From Candidatus Kuenenia stuttgartensis (GTDB lineage: Bacteria; Planctomycetota; GCA-002687715; CAIWVZ01), in contig CAMARR010000003.1 of NCBI GenBank assembly GCA_945860915.1, positions 1 to 64,000 on the forward strand: 64,000 nt of DNA. Direction: 5' to 3'. A model generated the notes under the pieces. That model did no database searches. It saw nothing but the letters and a program-made list of their open reading frames with translations, and had not been told where the DNA came from. Made by a program: the position numbers and the translations under genes. This document shows, in pieces, positions 17,199-25,654 of the stretch. The stretch's first letter is position 1. Each line of letters opens with the position of its first letter.

Positions 17199-18989
17199 AT
17201 GGGACCATCGACTCCGGCGACGGCATGTACAAATCAATGGCGTCCGACGCTGATCGCGACGGCGCTTGTTTGTGCGGTTCTTACGTCAGCAGTTGCGGCG
17301 CAGTCGAACACCGTAACGATGTCGTTTGGTACGACCTCGAGTTGGACCAACGGCTTCCAAGGCGCGGTGACCATCACCAATAATGCGACATGGACCATTG
17401 TCAACTGGTCGCTTGAATTCGATATGTCGGCCAACATCACTTCGATTTGGGACGCAAGCGTCCAATCGCATGTCGGGACGCACTATGACCTTCGCGCGGT
17501 TCAGGCGAGTTGGGACGATGGCGACCTTTCGCCAGGAGAATCGAAGACCTTTGGGTTCGTCGCCACGATCTCGGGCGCGATTGTCCTTCCTGTGACGGCC
17601 ACCCTGAACGGGGCCCAGGTTCTCACCAATGGCTCATCCGCTGCTCCGCCAGCCTTAGCGCCTGCGGCCGCGCCGAATTGGCCTGCCCAAGTCTTCGCTC
17701 CGTATGTAGACGCCACCGCGTGGCCGCCGTTCGACCTTCCTCTGACCATGCAAACGCAAGGAGTGCGATTCTATAACCTTGCCTTCGTCGTAGCTGCCTC
17801 CCCGACGAACGGGACGCCTTCTTGGGGTGGGTACTACGACGTCGCCTCGGGGTTCCTTCTCCCAGAGATAAATCAGGTCCGCGCCCTAGGTGGCGACGTC
17901 ATGGTCTCATTTGGCGGTGCGTCGGGCACAGAACTCGCAGCTGCCCATCCAACGGCCACATCGCTCCAATTGGCCTATCAAGATGTCATCACCACGTATG
18001 GATTGACTCATATCGACTTCGATATCGAAGGCGCGTGGCTTGCGCATCCGACATCAATTCAGAGAAGATCACAGGCGATCGCCGGTTTGCAGACATCGGC
18101 TGCCCTCGCTGGGCGTCCGCTTTCCGTTTGGTACACCTTGCCGGTGCTACCTACGGGACTCACCGCCAACGGCGTGGCCGTGCTTCAGTCGGCAATCACG
18201 CATGGGGTCAACCTAGCTGGCGTCAATATCATGGCCATGGACTACGGCGCATCGGCCGCACCGAATCCAAACGGACTCATGGGGGCCTATGCCATCCAAG
18301 CCGCCACTTCGACTTTCAATCAACTAACAGCGTTGTTTGCGACGAACAGCATTCCGAAGACCCCGGCGCAGATTTGGGCGATGGTCGGACTAACACCCAT
18401 GATTGGCCAGAATGACGTTGCCGGCGAAGTCTTCACTCAAACCGACGCCGCACAAGTCTTTGCATTCGCTCAGCAGCAGCACATAGGTCTTTTGTCATTT
18501 TGGTCCGCCACTCGCGACGTTCCTTGCCCCGGAGGTCCGTCACCTTGGGCAAGCTCGACTTGTAGTGGGATCCTGCAGTCGCCATTCGCTTTCACTCAGA
18601 TGTTTGTTCCGTACACGAACATCGCGTGGACTAATCTTGGGCAGTCGCTCTCTGGAAGTGCCGGATCCCCTGCGCTCGTCGCTCACGGCCCGCTCATGGG
18701 AAATTCGACGCTTCGTCTCACGCTTTCCAACGGCGCGGCATCGGCGCCGGGTTGGCTCATCGTGGGAGGCAGCGCAGTCAACTGGCCACTAGTTGGCGGC
18801 GTGGTGGTTCCGTCTCCAGATATCCTGCTTCCCGTCTCCACCTCGAACCAGGGCACACTTCTACTCTCCGCCCTCTGGCCAACCGGTGTCGTCTCCGGCT
18901 TCCCTCTCTATGTGCAATTCGCGATTTCAGACGTAGGCGCCCCTCAAGCGTTTGCGTTGTCGAACGCCGTTCTCGGCTTGGTTCCGTGA
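17199..18989 (+). CDS. Secreted CBM2-like / GH18 chitinase-like protein
   Basis: A 596-residue secreted protein. After a signal peptide ending near SAVAAQ comes a cellulose/chitin-binding CBM2-like domain of about 100 residues ('GFQGAVTITNNATWTIVNW', 'LSPGESKTFGFVATISG'). The GH18-like TIM barrel begins at 'VFAPYVDATAWPPFDL'. The catalytic region 'LTHIDFDIEG' near residues 268-277 keeps the D-x-D-x-E pattern, with Glu as the predicted acid. 'MVSFGGASG' and 'NIMAMDYGAS' are the other conserved GH18 strands. The last 110 residues match the C-terminal module seen in five other secreted proteins of this window. I chose ATG 17199 because the signal peptide follows at once; the frame is open back to 17007. 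Predicted substrate: chitin or a related glucosamine polymer. Confidence 0.82.
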   Translation: MGPSTPATACTNQWRPTLIATALVCAVLTSAVAAQSNTVTMSFGTTSSWTNGFQGAVTITNNATWTIVNWSLEFDMSANITSIWDASVQSHVGTHYDLRAVQASWDDGDLSPGESKTFGFVATISGAIVLPVTATLNGAQVLTNGSSAAPPALAPAAAPNWPAQVFAPYVDATAWPPFDLPLTMQTQGVRFYNLAFVVAASPTNGTPSWGGYYDVASGFLLPEINQVRALGGDVMVSFGGASGTELAAAHPTATSLQLAYQDVITTYGLTHIDFDIEGAWLAHPTSIQRRSQAIAGLQTSAALAGRPLSVWYTLPVLPTGLTANGVAVLQSAITHGVNLAGVNIMAMDYGASAAPNPNGLMGAYAIQAATSTFNQLTALFATNSIPKTPAQIWAMVGLTPMIGQNDVAGEVFTQTDAAQVFAFAQQQHIGLLSFWSATRDVPCPGGPSPWASSTCSGILQSPFAFTQMFVPYTNIAWTNLGQSLSGSAGSPALVAHGPLMGNSTLRLTLSNGAASAPGWLIVGGSAVNWPLVGGVVVPSPDILLPVSTSNQGTLLLSALWPTGVVSGFPLYVQFAISDVGAPQAFALSNAVLGLVP

Positions 18990-19004
18990 GGCTAAGAGGC
19001 CTCA

Positions 19005-19952
19005 ATGGAACAGGCCATTCAGATACGAGCACTAACGCCGCGATGGATGTTCTTGATCTGGCTGACCGGTGCAACTCTCGTTGCAGTCGTGGCTACACTG
19101 GCGACGGCGGCACCGCTTGCGACGTATTCCCTTAGTTTGGCCGTATTCGGCGTGCCTCACGTTCTCGCCGAGTTGAGGTACGTTGACCTCCGATTTCATG
19201 GACGCATCGCACGCCCGCAACTTTCGTGGATTCTCGGGATTCTGTTCGTTCTCGCAATTGCGAGAGCCGCGGTCTACGCGCAGCACTCATGGCATACCTA
19301 CGAAGCACTTGTCGAACTTCTAATCTTGGCTCTGCTCGCCCTCCTTCATAACCTCACGCCGATCGGCTTCCTAGCAGAGCGCCTCCAAGGAAGAGCTCGG
19401 TTCCACGCCCTCTTTGCCTGTGCACTGGCGTTCCTTTTCGTCCCCACCTACATCGTCCTTATGCCAAGCAGTCACGGATCGTTTGGCGACGTGCTGCCAC
19501 GACTCGATGTCGCGGAATGGACAGGTCCGCTCGCGAATCACCTCGCGATCTTCGTACCGCGAAACATGATTGACCTGAAATGGGCGCCTCGTCTGTTCTC
19601 CGCGGCGGCCTACCTACAAGTGCTTCATTACATTGTCGTCCTTGCAGTTCTTCCGCGACTCGTAAGAGATCCTCCGTCGCTTGTGGACGATGCTGGCGCT
19701 GTGTGCCGGTCTAACCTCGCCGTTACGCCGCATCCGCCGAGCCTGACCATCGTTTCGTGGCCATCCACGCAGGTATTTCGTCGATACCTGATCGGTGCAG
19801 GCACTTTGAGCGCGCTCATATTCGCGATTTCGTTTCATGACGCGCGCCTGCTTTATGCAATTCCGGCGTCTGTGCACGCGTTCGTCGAGTTCCCCATCCT
19901 GCTCCTCGCAATCGGTTTGGGGGCGCGGTCGCGCGCGATCTCGGCCGCATGA
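19005..19952 (+). CDS. Multi-pass membrane protein of unknown function
   Basis: A 315-residue protein with about eight to nine hydrophobic segments. Conserved-looking histidines lie inside or beside them: 'FGVPHVLAELRYV', 'LLHNLTPIGFLAERL', 'LQVLHYIVVLAVLPR', 'SVHAFVEFPILLL'. This pattern recalls membrane enzymes that use buried histidines (for example Brp/Blh carotenoid dioxygenases have GxPHG), but I cannot assign a family. It is followed by a small membrane protein with a four-base overlap, so the two are likely a functional pair. Starts 15 bases after the GH18 gene, so it may be co-transcribed with it. Confidence 0.7.
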   Translation: MEQAIQIRALTPRWMFLIWLTGATLVAVVATLATAAPLATYSLSLAVFGVPHVLAELRYVDLRFHGRIARPQLSWILGILFVLAIARAAVYAQHSWHTYEALVELLILALLALLHNLTPIGFLAERLQGRARFHALFACALAFLFVPTYIVLMPSSHGSFGDVLPRLDVAEWTGPLANHLAIFVPRNMIDLKWAPRLFSAAAYLQVLHYIVVLAVLPRLVRDPPSLVDDAGAVCRSNLAVTPHPPSLTIVSWPSTQVFRRYLIGAGTLSALIFAISFHDARLLYAIPASVHAFVEFPILLLAIGLGARSRAISAA

Positions 19953-20257
19953 CCTCCGCATGGCTCATCGCGTTTGTGACAACGATCGCCGTCGAGGCAA
20001 CCATCGCGGCCTTCGTTGCGCCGCGCCCATTGCGTGGCCCGTGCATTCGGGACTCTGTCTTCGCAAACTTCGTCACACACCCGCTTGCAACGTGGATCTG
20101 GATGAACAACCTCGCAAGCTTCGCATACATCGAGTTGGGCGTTTTCATTGCGGAACTTCTGATCTTCCGATACGTCACACGTCTTCAGTGGGTTCGCGCG
20201 GCGGTCCTCGCGTTCACGTGCAACGCCGCCACTGCAGCAATGAGCTACTTGACCTGA
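19949..20257 (+). CDS. Small membrane protein coupled to the upstream histidine-rich membrane protein
   Basis: 102 residues with three hydrophobic segments. The start overlaps the previous stop (ATGA). A conserved-looking 'FANFVTHPLATWIW' and 'IELGVFIAELLIFRYV' place Asn, His and Glu within or near the membrane. The ending 'AFTCNAATAAMSYL' is typical of a family of short bacterial membrane proteins with no assigned function. It could be a subunit of the 315-residue protein. Confidence 0.65.
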   Translation: MTSAWLIAFVTTIAVEATIAAFVAPRPLRGPCIRDSVFANFVTHPLATWIWMNNLASFAYIELGVFIAELLIFRYVTRLQWVRAAVLAFTCNAATAAMSYLT

Positions 20258-20551
20258 TGGTAGTTCCGGATGCGCGCTGTAACTCCCGCTTCGGACCGAG
20301 GGTCCTCTTCGATTTTGCGAGGCTACGCAACGCGACCGAATGGGATAGATGCATGAAACTCGTGCTATCCGATTAAACGACCATTGACGGGGACCGGTGC
20401 GCCTAGCGCCGGCACACCGCGCGGTCCGCTTCGCAGCCTGATTCCGGTGCCGAGGACGCGGACGAAAACTCGGTGGTAGGATGCCGCCGTCGCCAGCCGT
20501 TGGGGCTCGGCACGATCGCAAGCAAGACCCCGCCAGCCGGATTCGGACGAC

Positions 20552-22429
20552 ATGCAACTTCAATTTCTCGACTGGGTCATCGTCGTCGCGTCTTTGTTCA
20601 TCTGCTTTATTCCAGCGCTCTTCTTCGGGAAGCGCGGAAGCGAGAGCACCTCAGAGTTCTTTGCGTCTGGAAGATCTGTCCCATGGTGGCTCGCGGGCCT
20701 CTCCATGGTTGCGACGACGTTCAGCACTGACACGCCAAACTGGGTTACACAACAAGTCCGCCAGTATGGAGTTGCCGGGAACTGGCAATGGTGGGCGTTC
20801 GTGCTGACTGGCCTATCGACGGTTTTCTTCTTCGCCCGTCTCTGGAGGCGCTCCGGGGTGATGACCGATCTCGAGTTTTACGAGCTGCGCTATTCAGGTA
20901 AAGCCGCCTCCGTAGTCCGGGGGTTCCGAGCCGTCTACCTAGGCCTCTTCTTCAACACCTTCATTATGGGAATGGTGACGCTTGCTGCCTGCAAGATCGC
21001 CAACATTCTCTTTGGCATGCCTCCTTGGCAGACCATTCTGTTGTGTGGTGTCCTCAACGTTGCCTTCGCTGCGCATTCGGGCCTGTGGGGCGTTCTCGTC
21101 ATCGACATGGTGCAATTCTTCATCAAGATGACAGCCGTCATAGCGGCCGCCTATTTCGCTTTGAAAGCCGTCGCCCAGAAGTTCGGTCTTGGCGACGACG
21201 CATGGGCAGGACTTCACAAACTTGTTGAGACGCTCGGCACACAACAGGTCACCATGAATCCGGGATCGCAGCCAGTTGTTTCTGCGGCGAACGGATCGGG
21301 ACAGCCCATCCTCGACATTCTCCCAAACTTCAATATGGGTGAGTTGGCGATGATGATCTTCATCATGCCCATCGCGATCGGATGGTGGGCAAATTGGTAC
21401 CCAGGCGCGGAGCCTGGAGGCGGAAGCTACATCGCTCAGCGCATGTTGGCATCGAAGTCTGAGAAAGACGCGCTTGGCGCCACCTTGTTCTTCAATCTCG
21501 CGCACTACGTGTTGCGCCCGTGGCCGTGGATTATCACTGCGCTCTGCTCGATCATCATCTTCCCGGAGCTTAAAGACATCAAGGCGGCGTTCCCCGCGGC
21601 AGACCCTGCCTTGATCGGACATGACAGTGCGTTTCCAGCCATGCTGAAGTTCCTGCCGGTTGGGTTCGTTGGGCTGATGGTCGGCGGTCTCATTGCAGCC
21701 AACTCGTCAACGATTCTCACGCATCTGAACTGGGGGTCCTCGTACCTCATCCATGATTTTTATCGTCGCTTCATTAAGCCGGATGCCAGTGAGAAGCACT
21801 ACGTCAATGCTGGACGCGTATGCACTTTATTGCTTTACGTCGTTGCGGCACTCGTCAGTACCGTGCTCGAATCAGCGCAGGACGCGTTCGAGATCCTGAT
21901 TTCAATTGGCGCTGGAACTGGGCTGCTGTACATACTTCGGTGGTTCTGGTGGCGCATCAACGCTTGGTGCGAGGTCGTTGCGATGGCGAGTTCCTTTCTC
22001 GTCACCGTCATTTTCTTCATCATGAAGAAGAACGGACACGCACTTCCGTTTGCGCAGAGCGTGCTTTATTCCGTCGCCTTTACAACGGTGTGCTGGGTCC
22101 TAACGGCTTTCGCCAGCAGCCCCACGAGCCGCGATCGACTCATCGCGTTCTACAAGAAGGTCCATCCATCTGGGCCGGGCTGGACCAAGATCCGTCTCGA
22201 AGCCGGCGTGAGCGAAGATGAGGCGTCGCGACACGGCGACCACATGGGCATGGCGACTGCGGGCTGGGTTTCTGGTTGCCTCGTTATCTGGTCGTCGCTC
22301 TTCGCGATCGGAAACTTTCTCTACGGTCGCATGCAACTCGCATGGACCTTGACTGCAGTGTTCGTCGTCAGCGGCATCGTCCTCATTTACGTGATCAATC
22401 ACCTGTGGGACCGAAAACCAACTCCCTGA
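20552..22429 (+). CDS. Sodium:solute symporter family protein
   Basis: SSS-family transporter of 625 residues with about 13 transmembrane helices, within the normal length for the family. Diagnostic segments include 'FFASGRSVPWWLAGLSMVA' (TM2 region, Na+ site), 'DTPNWVTQQVRQYG', 'FYELRYSGKAASVVRGFRA' and 'FVGLMVGGLIAANSSTILTHL'. The last matches the TM8 serine/threonine sodium-binding region. The motif order fits the planctomycete/Bacteroidetes sugar or sialic-acid-type branch better than PutP, but substrate cannot be fixed. It stands alone, with about 290 bases of non-coding sequence before it and 600 after it. Confidence 0.88.
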   Translation: MQLQFLDWVIVVASLFICFIPALFFGKRGSESTSEFFASGRSVPWWLAGLSMVATTFSTDTPNWVTQQVRQYGVAGNWQWWAFVLTGLSTVFFFARLWRRSGVMTDLEFYELRYSGKAASVVRGFRAVYLGLFFNTFIMGMVTLAACKIANILFGMPPWQTILLCGVLNVAFAAHSGLWGVLVIDMVQFFIKMTAVIAAAYFALKAVAQKFGLGDDAWAGLHKLVETLGTQQVTMNPGSQPVVSAANGSGQPILDILPNFNMGELAMMIFIMPIAIGWWANWYPGAEPGGGSYIAQRMLASKSEKDALGATLFFNLAHYVLRPWPWIITALCSIIIFPELKDIKAAFPAADPALIGHDSAFPAMLKFLPVGFVGLMVGGLIAANSSTILTHLNWGSSYLIHDFYRRFIKPDASEKHYVNAGRVCTLLLYVVAALVSTVLESAQDAFEILISIGAGTGLLYILRWFWWRINAWCEVVAMASSFLVTVIFFIMKKNGHALPFAQSVLYSVAFTTVCWVLTAFASSPTSRDRLIAFYKKVHPSGPGWTKIRLEAGVSEDEASRHGDHMGMATAGWVSGCLVIWSSLFAIGNFLYGRMQLAWTLTAVFVVSGIVLIYVINHLWDRKPTP

Positions 22430-23041
22430 CTTTGTTTGACATGGATTTGATGCCCGATCTAAGGCTAGGCCGCGCCTAGGTGAATATGCGCCGCGTATTC
22501 CAATACCGTGTAGGACATTACGGGTCGTGATGCATCGGATCAGGTGCCGGTCCTTGTGAGTCACTAACACGCGGCGATCAATTGGCGTCAAGGTTGGGCC
22601 TTGCCAGCGCGTCCCTACAATGCGAACGAGGTCGCGCGGCCTAGATAAAACGCGTCAGTCGATTGTCGGCCTGAGTTCGCGCACCTCGCTTCGTAGCGCT
22701 CGCATTGGGCATAGCGCCAGAAGAGCGACACGACTAGCGCTCTAGGGCGACGCTCGCGGGCGAATCCAATTTGCATCATCCGGCCATTGGTCATTCCCGA
22801 ATGACACGTTGTCCCCCGGAGCAAAACCTACCCAGCTAAGTTCATTAACCCTGGTGGCCGAGCGACATATGCCGCGTTTTCGCATGGCGCGTGTGGAAAC
22901 AGGGACTTCATTTACGGCGGCATTCGTTCCGTGAGTTCCACCCGAGCAGATCTCGGGTCAGATCTCCCCGGCACCTCCGGAAATCGGCATGTATCCGGGC
23001 GCTCGGATGTCCGATATTCCCTCACAGGCCGTCCAATTTCG
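22430..23041. other. About 610 bases without a recognised gene
   Basis: This lies between the symporter and the MBOAT gene. A small GC hairpin, CTAGGC-cgc-GCCTAG at 22465-22479, lies 35 bases after the symporter stop but has no T-tract. No convincing open frame, tRNA or repeat array was found. The 5' end of the frame leading into MBOAT (from 22931) looks non-coding up to ATG 23042. Confidence 0.45.
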
Positions 23042-24453
23042 ATGCTCTTCAACTCGCTGACCTTCCTAGCACTGTTCATCGTCGCGCTCGGCGTCCAACG
23101 CACCCGCTTGCCCTGGACCGGTAAGAAGGTCTTTTTGCTCGCTGCGAGCTGGTTCTTCTACTCCGCCGCGCGCCCTGAACTGCTTCTGCTCTTGATTGCG
23201 TCAACCATTGGCAATTGGTTGATCGGAAACGCGGTAGCCTCGGCACGTTCAACACGCGGAAGTCGCGCATGGGTGACGGTTGCCGTCATTCTGAACATCG
23301 GCATTCTCTCGACATTCAAATACGGACGCTTCCTTACTCAGAATGTCGTGGCAATCGCCGGTGTATTCGGCATCGAGTGGGTACCACCCGATGTAGCCCT
23401 ACCCCTTCCCATCGGCGTCTCCTTCTACACCTTCCAAGCACTGAGTTACGTGGTCGATGTCCATCGCAAACAGGTCACACCGAGCAAGTCGCTCCTAGAT
23501 TTCTCGCTTTACGCCGCGTTTTTCCGCACCTCGTCGCTGGGCCTATCGTGCGCGCCTCCTTGTTCCTCCCGCAGCTTGAGCACGAACGAAGACCGACCGC
23601 CGCTCAGTTTGAGAACGGTGCACTCCTCTTCGTGTTCGGTCTGTTTCAAAAGGTCGTCGTCGCAGACGCGTTGCTCAGCCCCGTCGCGGACGCCGTATTC
23701 GCGAAGGGTGTTCAGCCGGACATGATCGCCGCGTGGTGCGGGACCTTCGCGTTCACGGGTCAGATCTTCTGCGACTTCGCGGGCTATACATCAGCGGCCA
23801 TAGGCATCGCTGCGATGCTTGGCTTCACGCTGAATGAGAACTTCAACAAGCCTTACGGCGCCACGACGTTCTCAGAGTTCTGGCACCGATGGCACATCAG
23901 TTTGTCTACATGGCTTCGCGACTACTTGTACTTCCCGCTTGGAGGCAGTCGTCTCGGCAAGGTCCGAACCTATCTCAACATCATGGCTGTGATGCTCTTG
24001 GGAGGACTGTGGCATGGCGCGTCATGGACGTTCGTCCTGTGGGGTGGACTCAATGGTCTCTTCTTGACCCTCGAGCGCGCCCTCCACGCGGAAGCGGCGC
24101 CATCCGGTCTCCTTGCGCGAACGTCGCGGTGGGTCCTAACTATTCTGGGCGTCGCCATTGCCCGCGTGTTCTTCCGGTCTGACGACTTTAACTCAGCGAT
24201 CAATGTGTTTCGTGGATTAATTGGCCTCACCCCACACGATGGCGCACTGCGACTTGAGTCTGCCAGAGTGCTAACCGCTATCGTGGTGACGTTCACAGTC
24301 ATCGCGGCACATCGATTCGCACCAGACATGACGGTGGAAAAGATGGCGGCGCGAAACTCGCGTCCTATTCTCGCAAGTGCGCTCGCACTTTGCTTTGTCT
24401 CGTTCGTCGTCCTCGCGCGTCCGGATCGCGCATTTATTTACTTCCAATTCTGA
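23042..24453 (+). pseudogene. MBOAT family O-acyltransferase with a one-base frameshift
   Basis: Membrane-bound O-acyltransferase of the AlgI/DltB type, which moves acyl groups to surface polysaccharides. The first frame encodes 'MLFNSLTFLALFIVALG' to 'LLDFSLYAAFF'. The second frame continues without a gap as 'PHLVAGPIVRASLFLPQL' to the C-terminus at 24453. The break is at a run of five T at 23519-23523, where six would keep one frame and give a 470-residue protein, the usual family length. Conserved parts are intact: 'FWHRWHISLSTWLRDYLY' and the catalytic-type His in 'LLGGLWHGASWTFVLWGG'. The cause may be a sequencing or assembly indel, a recent mutation, or slippage at the T run; coding on both sides is undecayed, so the lesion is recent or artefactual. 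Confidence 0.85.
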
Positions 24454-24454
24454 C

Positions 24455-25447
24455 ATGGACATCAGCGCTAGGACTCGAATCGGAACTTGGATTGCCGCCG
24501 CCAGCATCGCTTGCGGTGCCCTCGGACTTTACGAGGCGGCGCTGGCATCCTGTCGAGTCGTTCCCTCAGTCACCGACGACAAGGAGCTTTGGTGTTCTGC
24601 GCGCCAACGTGCATCAAACAATCCAAGGATTCTTGCACTCTGCGGTGCGTCACGCATCCAGGTCGGATTCTCCATCGATGAGGCGCGTCGGGTCGCCGAC
24701 GACCTCGAGGTCGTCCAACTCGCGATCGATGGGACCAATGGCGTGGCCACATTCCGAGATCTGGCAAATGACGACTCGTTCAAAGGCACCGTCCTGTTCT
24801 CAGTGCTGCCTGCTGTCTTTTCGCATCGAGTTTGGGACGACCAAGCACCCTGGGTGGCGCGGCGCAAGTCGAGTTGGACGCACAATGATGACGTCAACCG
24901 CCGTTGGAGATCCGCGCTCCAAGAACGATTCTCCGTTCTCGCTCCTGAGGCAGACATCTCGCGCGTGGCAATGAGGTTCATCAGGCATGGTGAGTTTCCG
25001 GAACAACACACGGTGTTCCGCGGCGATAGATTCCGGACGATTGACTTCTCAGAGCTCCCCTATGAATCCTACTCCGCCTTCCGTCTCGAGCGAGACAGAC
25101 GCAGCATCACTTCCGCGCCACGCGGAGCGGAATATGAACAGTGGATTCGCGATGTCGATGCCGTGGATGAGCTAACGAAGAAGATCCTGCTCCGCGGAGG
25201 CAACGTCGTGATCTATCACGACCACCTTTCCGGTGAGTACCGGCGTGTCTACGAGAACGCGTATCCGCGATCGAAATTCTGGGACGTCATCGTGAAGCGC
25301 TCCTCCGCTAGGTGTATTGACGCCATGTCGATCCCTGAGATCGCGGCGCTTGAGTGCCCAGACGGATCGCACATCGACGCGTCTGATGCGCCGATCATGA
25401 CGCGGGCTTTGCTCCGATCCCTGAGAGAACACAACCAGCTTCCCTGA
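24455..25447 (+). CDS. SGNH-like MBOAT partner protein
   Basis: A 330-residue protein with one N-terminal membrane segment ('IAAASIACGALGLYEAAL') and a periplasmic domain. 'LALCGASRIQVGF' near residue 65 looks like a degenerate block I of SGNH/GDSL hydrolases. 'PDGSHIDASDAP' near the C-terminus resembles the Asp-x-x-His block, here with 'DGSHID'. The gene begins two bases after the MBOAT stop, so translation is coupled. AlgJ/AlgX- and DltD-like proteins play this role with MBOAT enzymes, transferring the acyl group to the final sugar. I do not recognise the exact family. The start was set at ATG 24455; the frame is open further upstream inside MBOAT. Confidence 0.6.
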   Translation: MDISARTRIGTWIAAASIACGALGLYEAALASCRVVPSVTDDKELWCSARQRASNNPRILALCGASRIQVGFSIDEARRVADDLEVVQLAIDGTNGVATFRDLANDDSFKGTVLFSVLPAVFSHRVWDDQAPWVARRKSSWTHNDDVNRRWRSALQERFSVLAPEADISRVAMRFIRHGEFPEQHTVFRGDRFRTIDFSELPYESYSAFRLERDRRSITSAPRGAEYEQWIRDVDAVDELTKKILLRGGNVVIYHDHLSGEYRRVYENAYPRSKFWDVIVKRSSARCIDAMSIPEIAALECPDGSHIDASDAPIMTRALLRSLREHNQLP

Positions 25448-25654
25448 TACTGCGATCCCGTAAGGAGCCTTCACTGCACGCTGCCGCAGCGTCGTGCGAG
25501 TACACGCGGAGGACTCCGCACACCTCCTGCCGATCCCACTTCCATTTCGTATTGACTCGACTTGATGACCTCTCTAATTCCACATCATTTTGCGCCTTAT
25601 CAAGCGCTTGAGATTGAGGCGCGTCGCGTCGAACTGTGAGATAGGGTTCAATCG

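Noticed and set aside
20939..21622. 227-codon minus-strand frame opposite the symporter
   Set aside because: Charged shadow of transmembrane codons; no start signal and no homology pattern.
22465..22479. Hairpin CTAGGC-cgc-GCCTAG after the symporter, possible terminator
   Set aside because: Short stem and no T-tract, so not reported as a terminator.
23505..23530. Programmed -1 frameshift site in the MBOAT gene
   Set aside because: The sequence G TTT TTC is not a classical X XXY YYZ heptamer and no strong downstream stem was seen; an indel is more likely.
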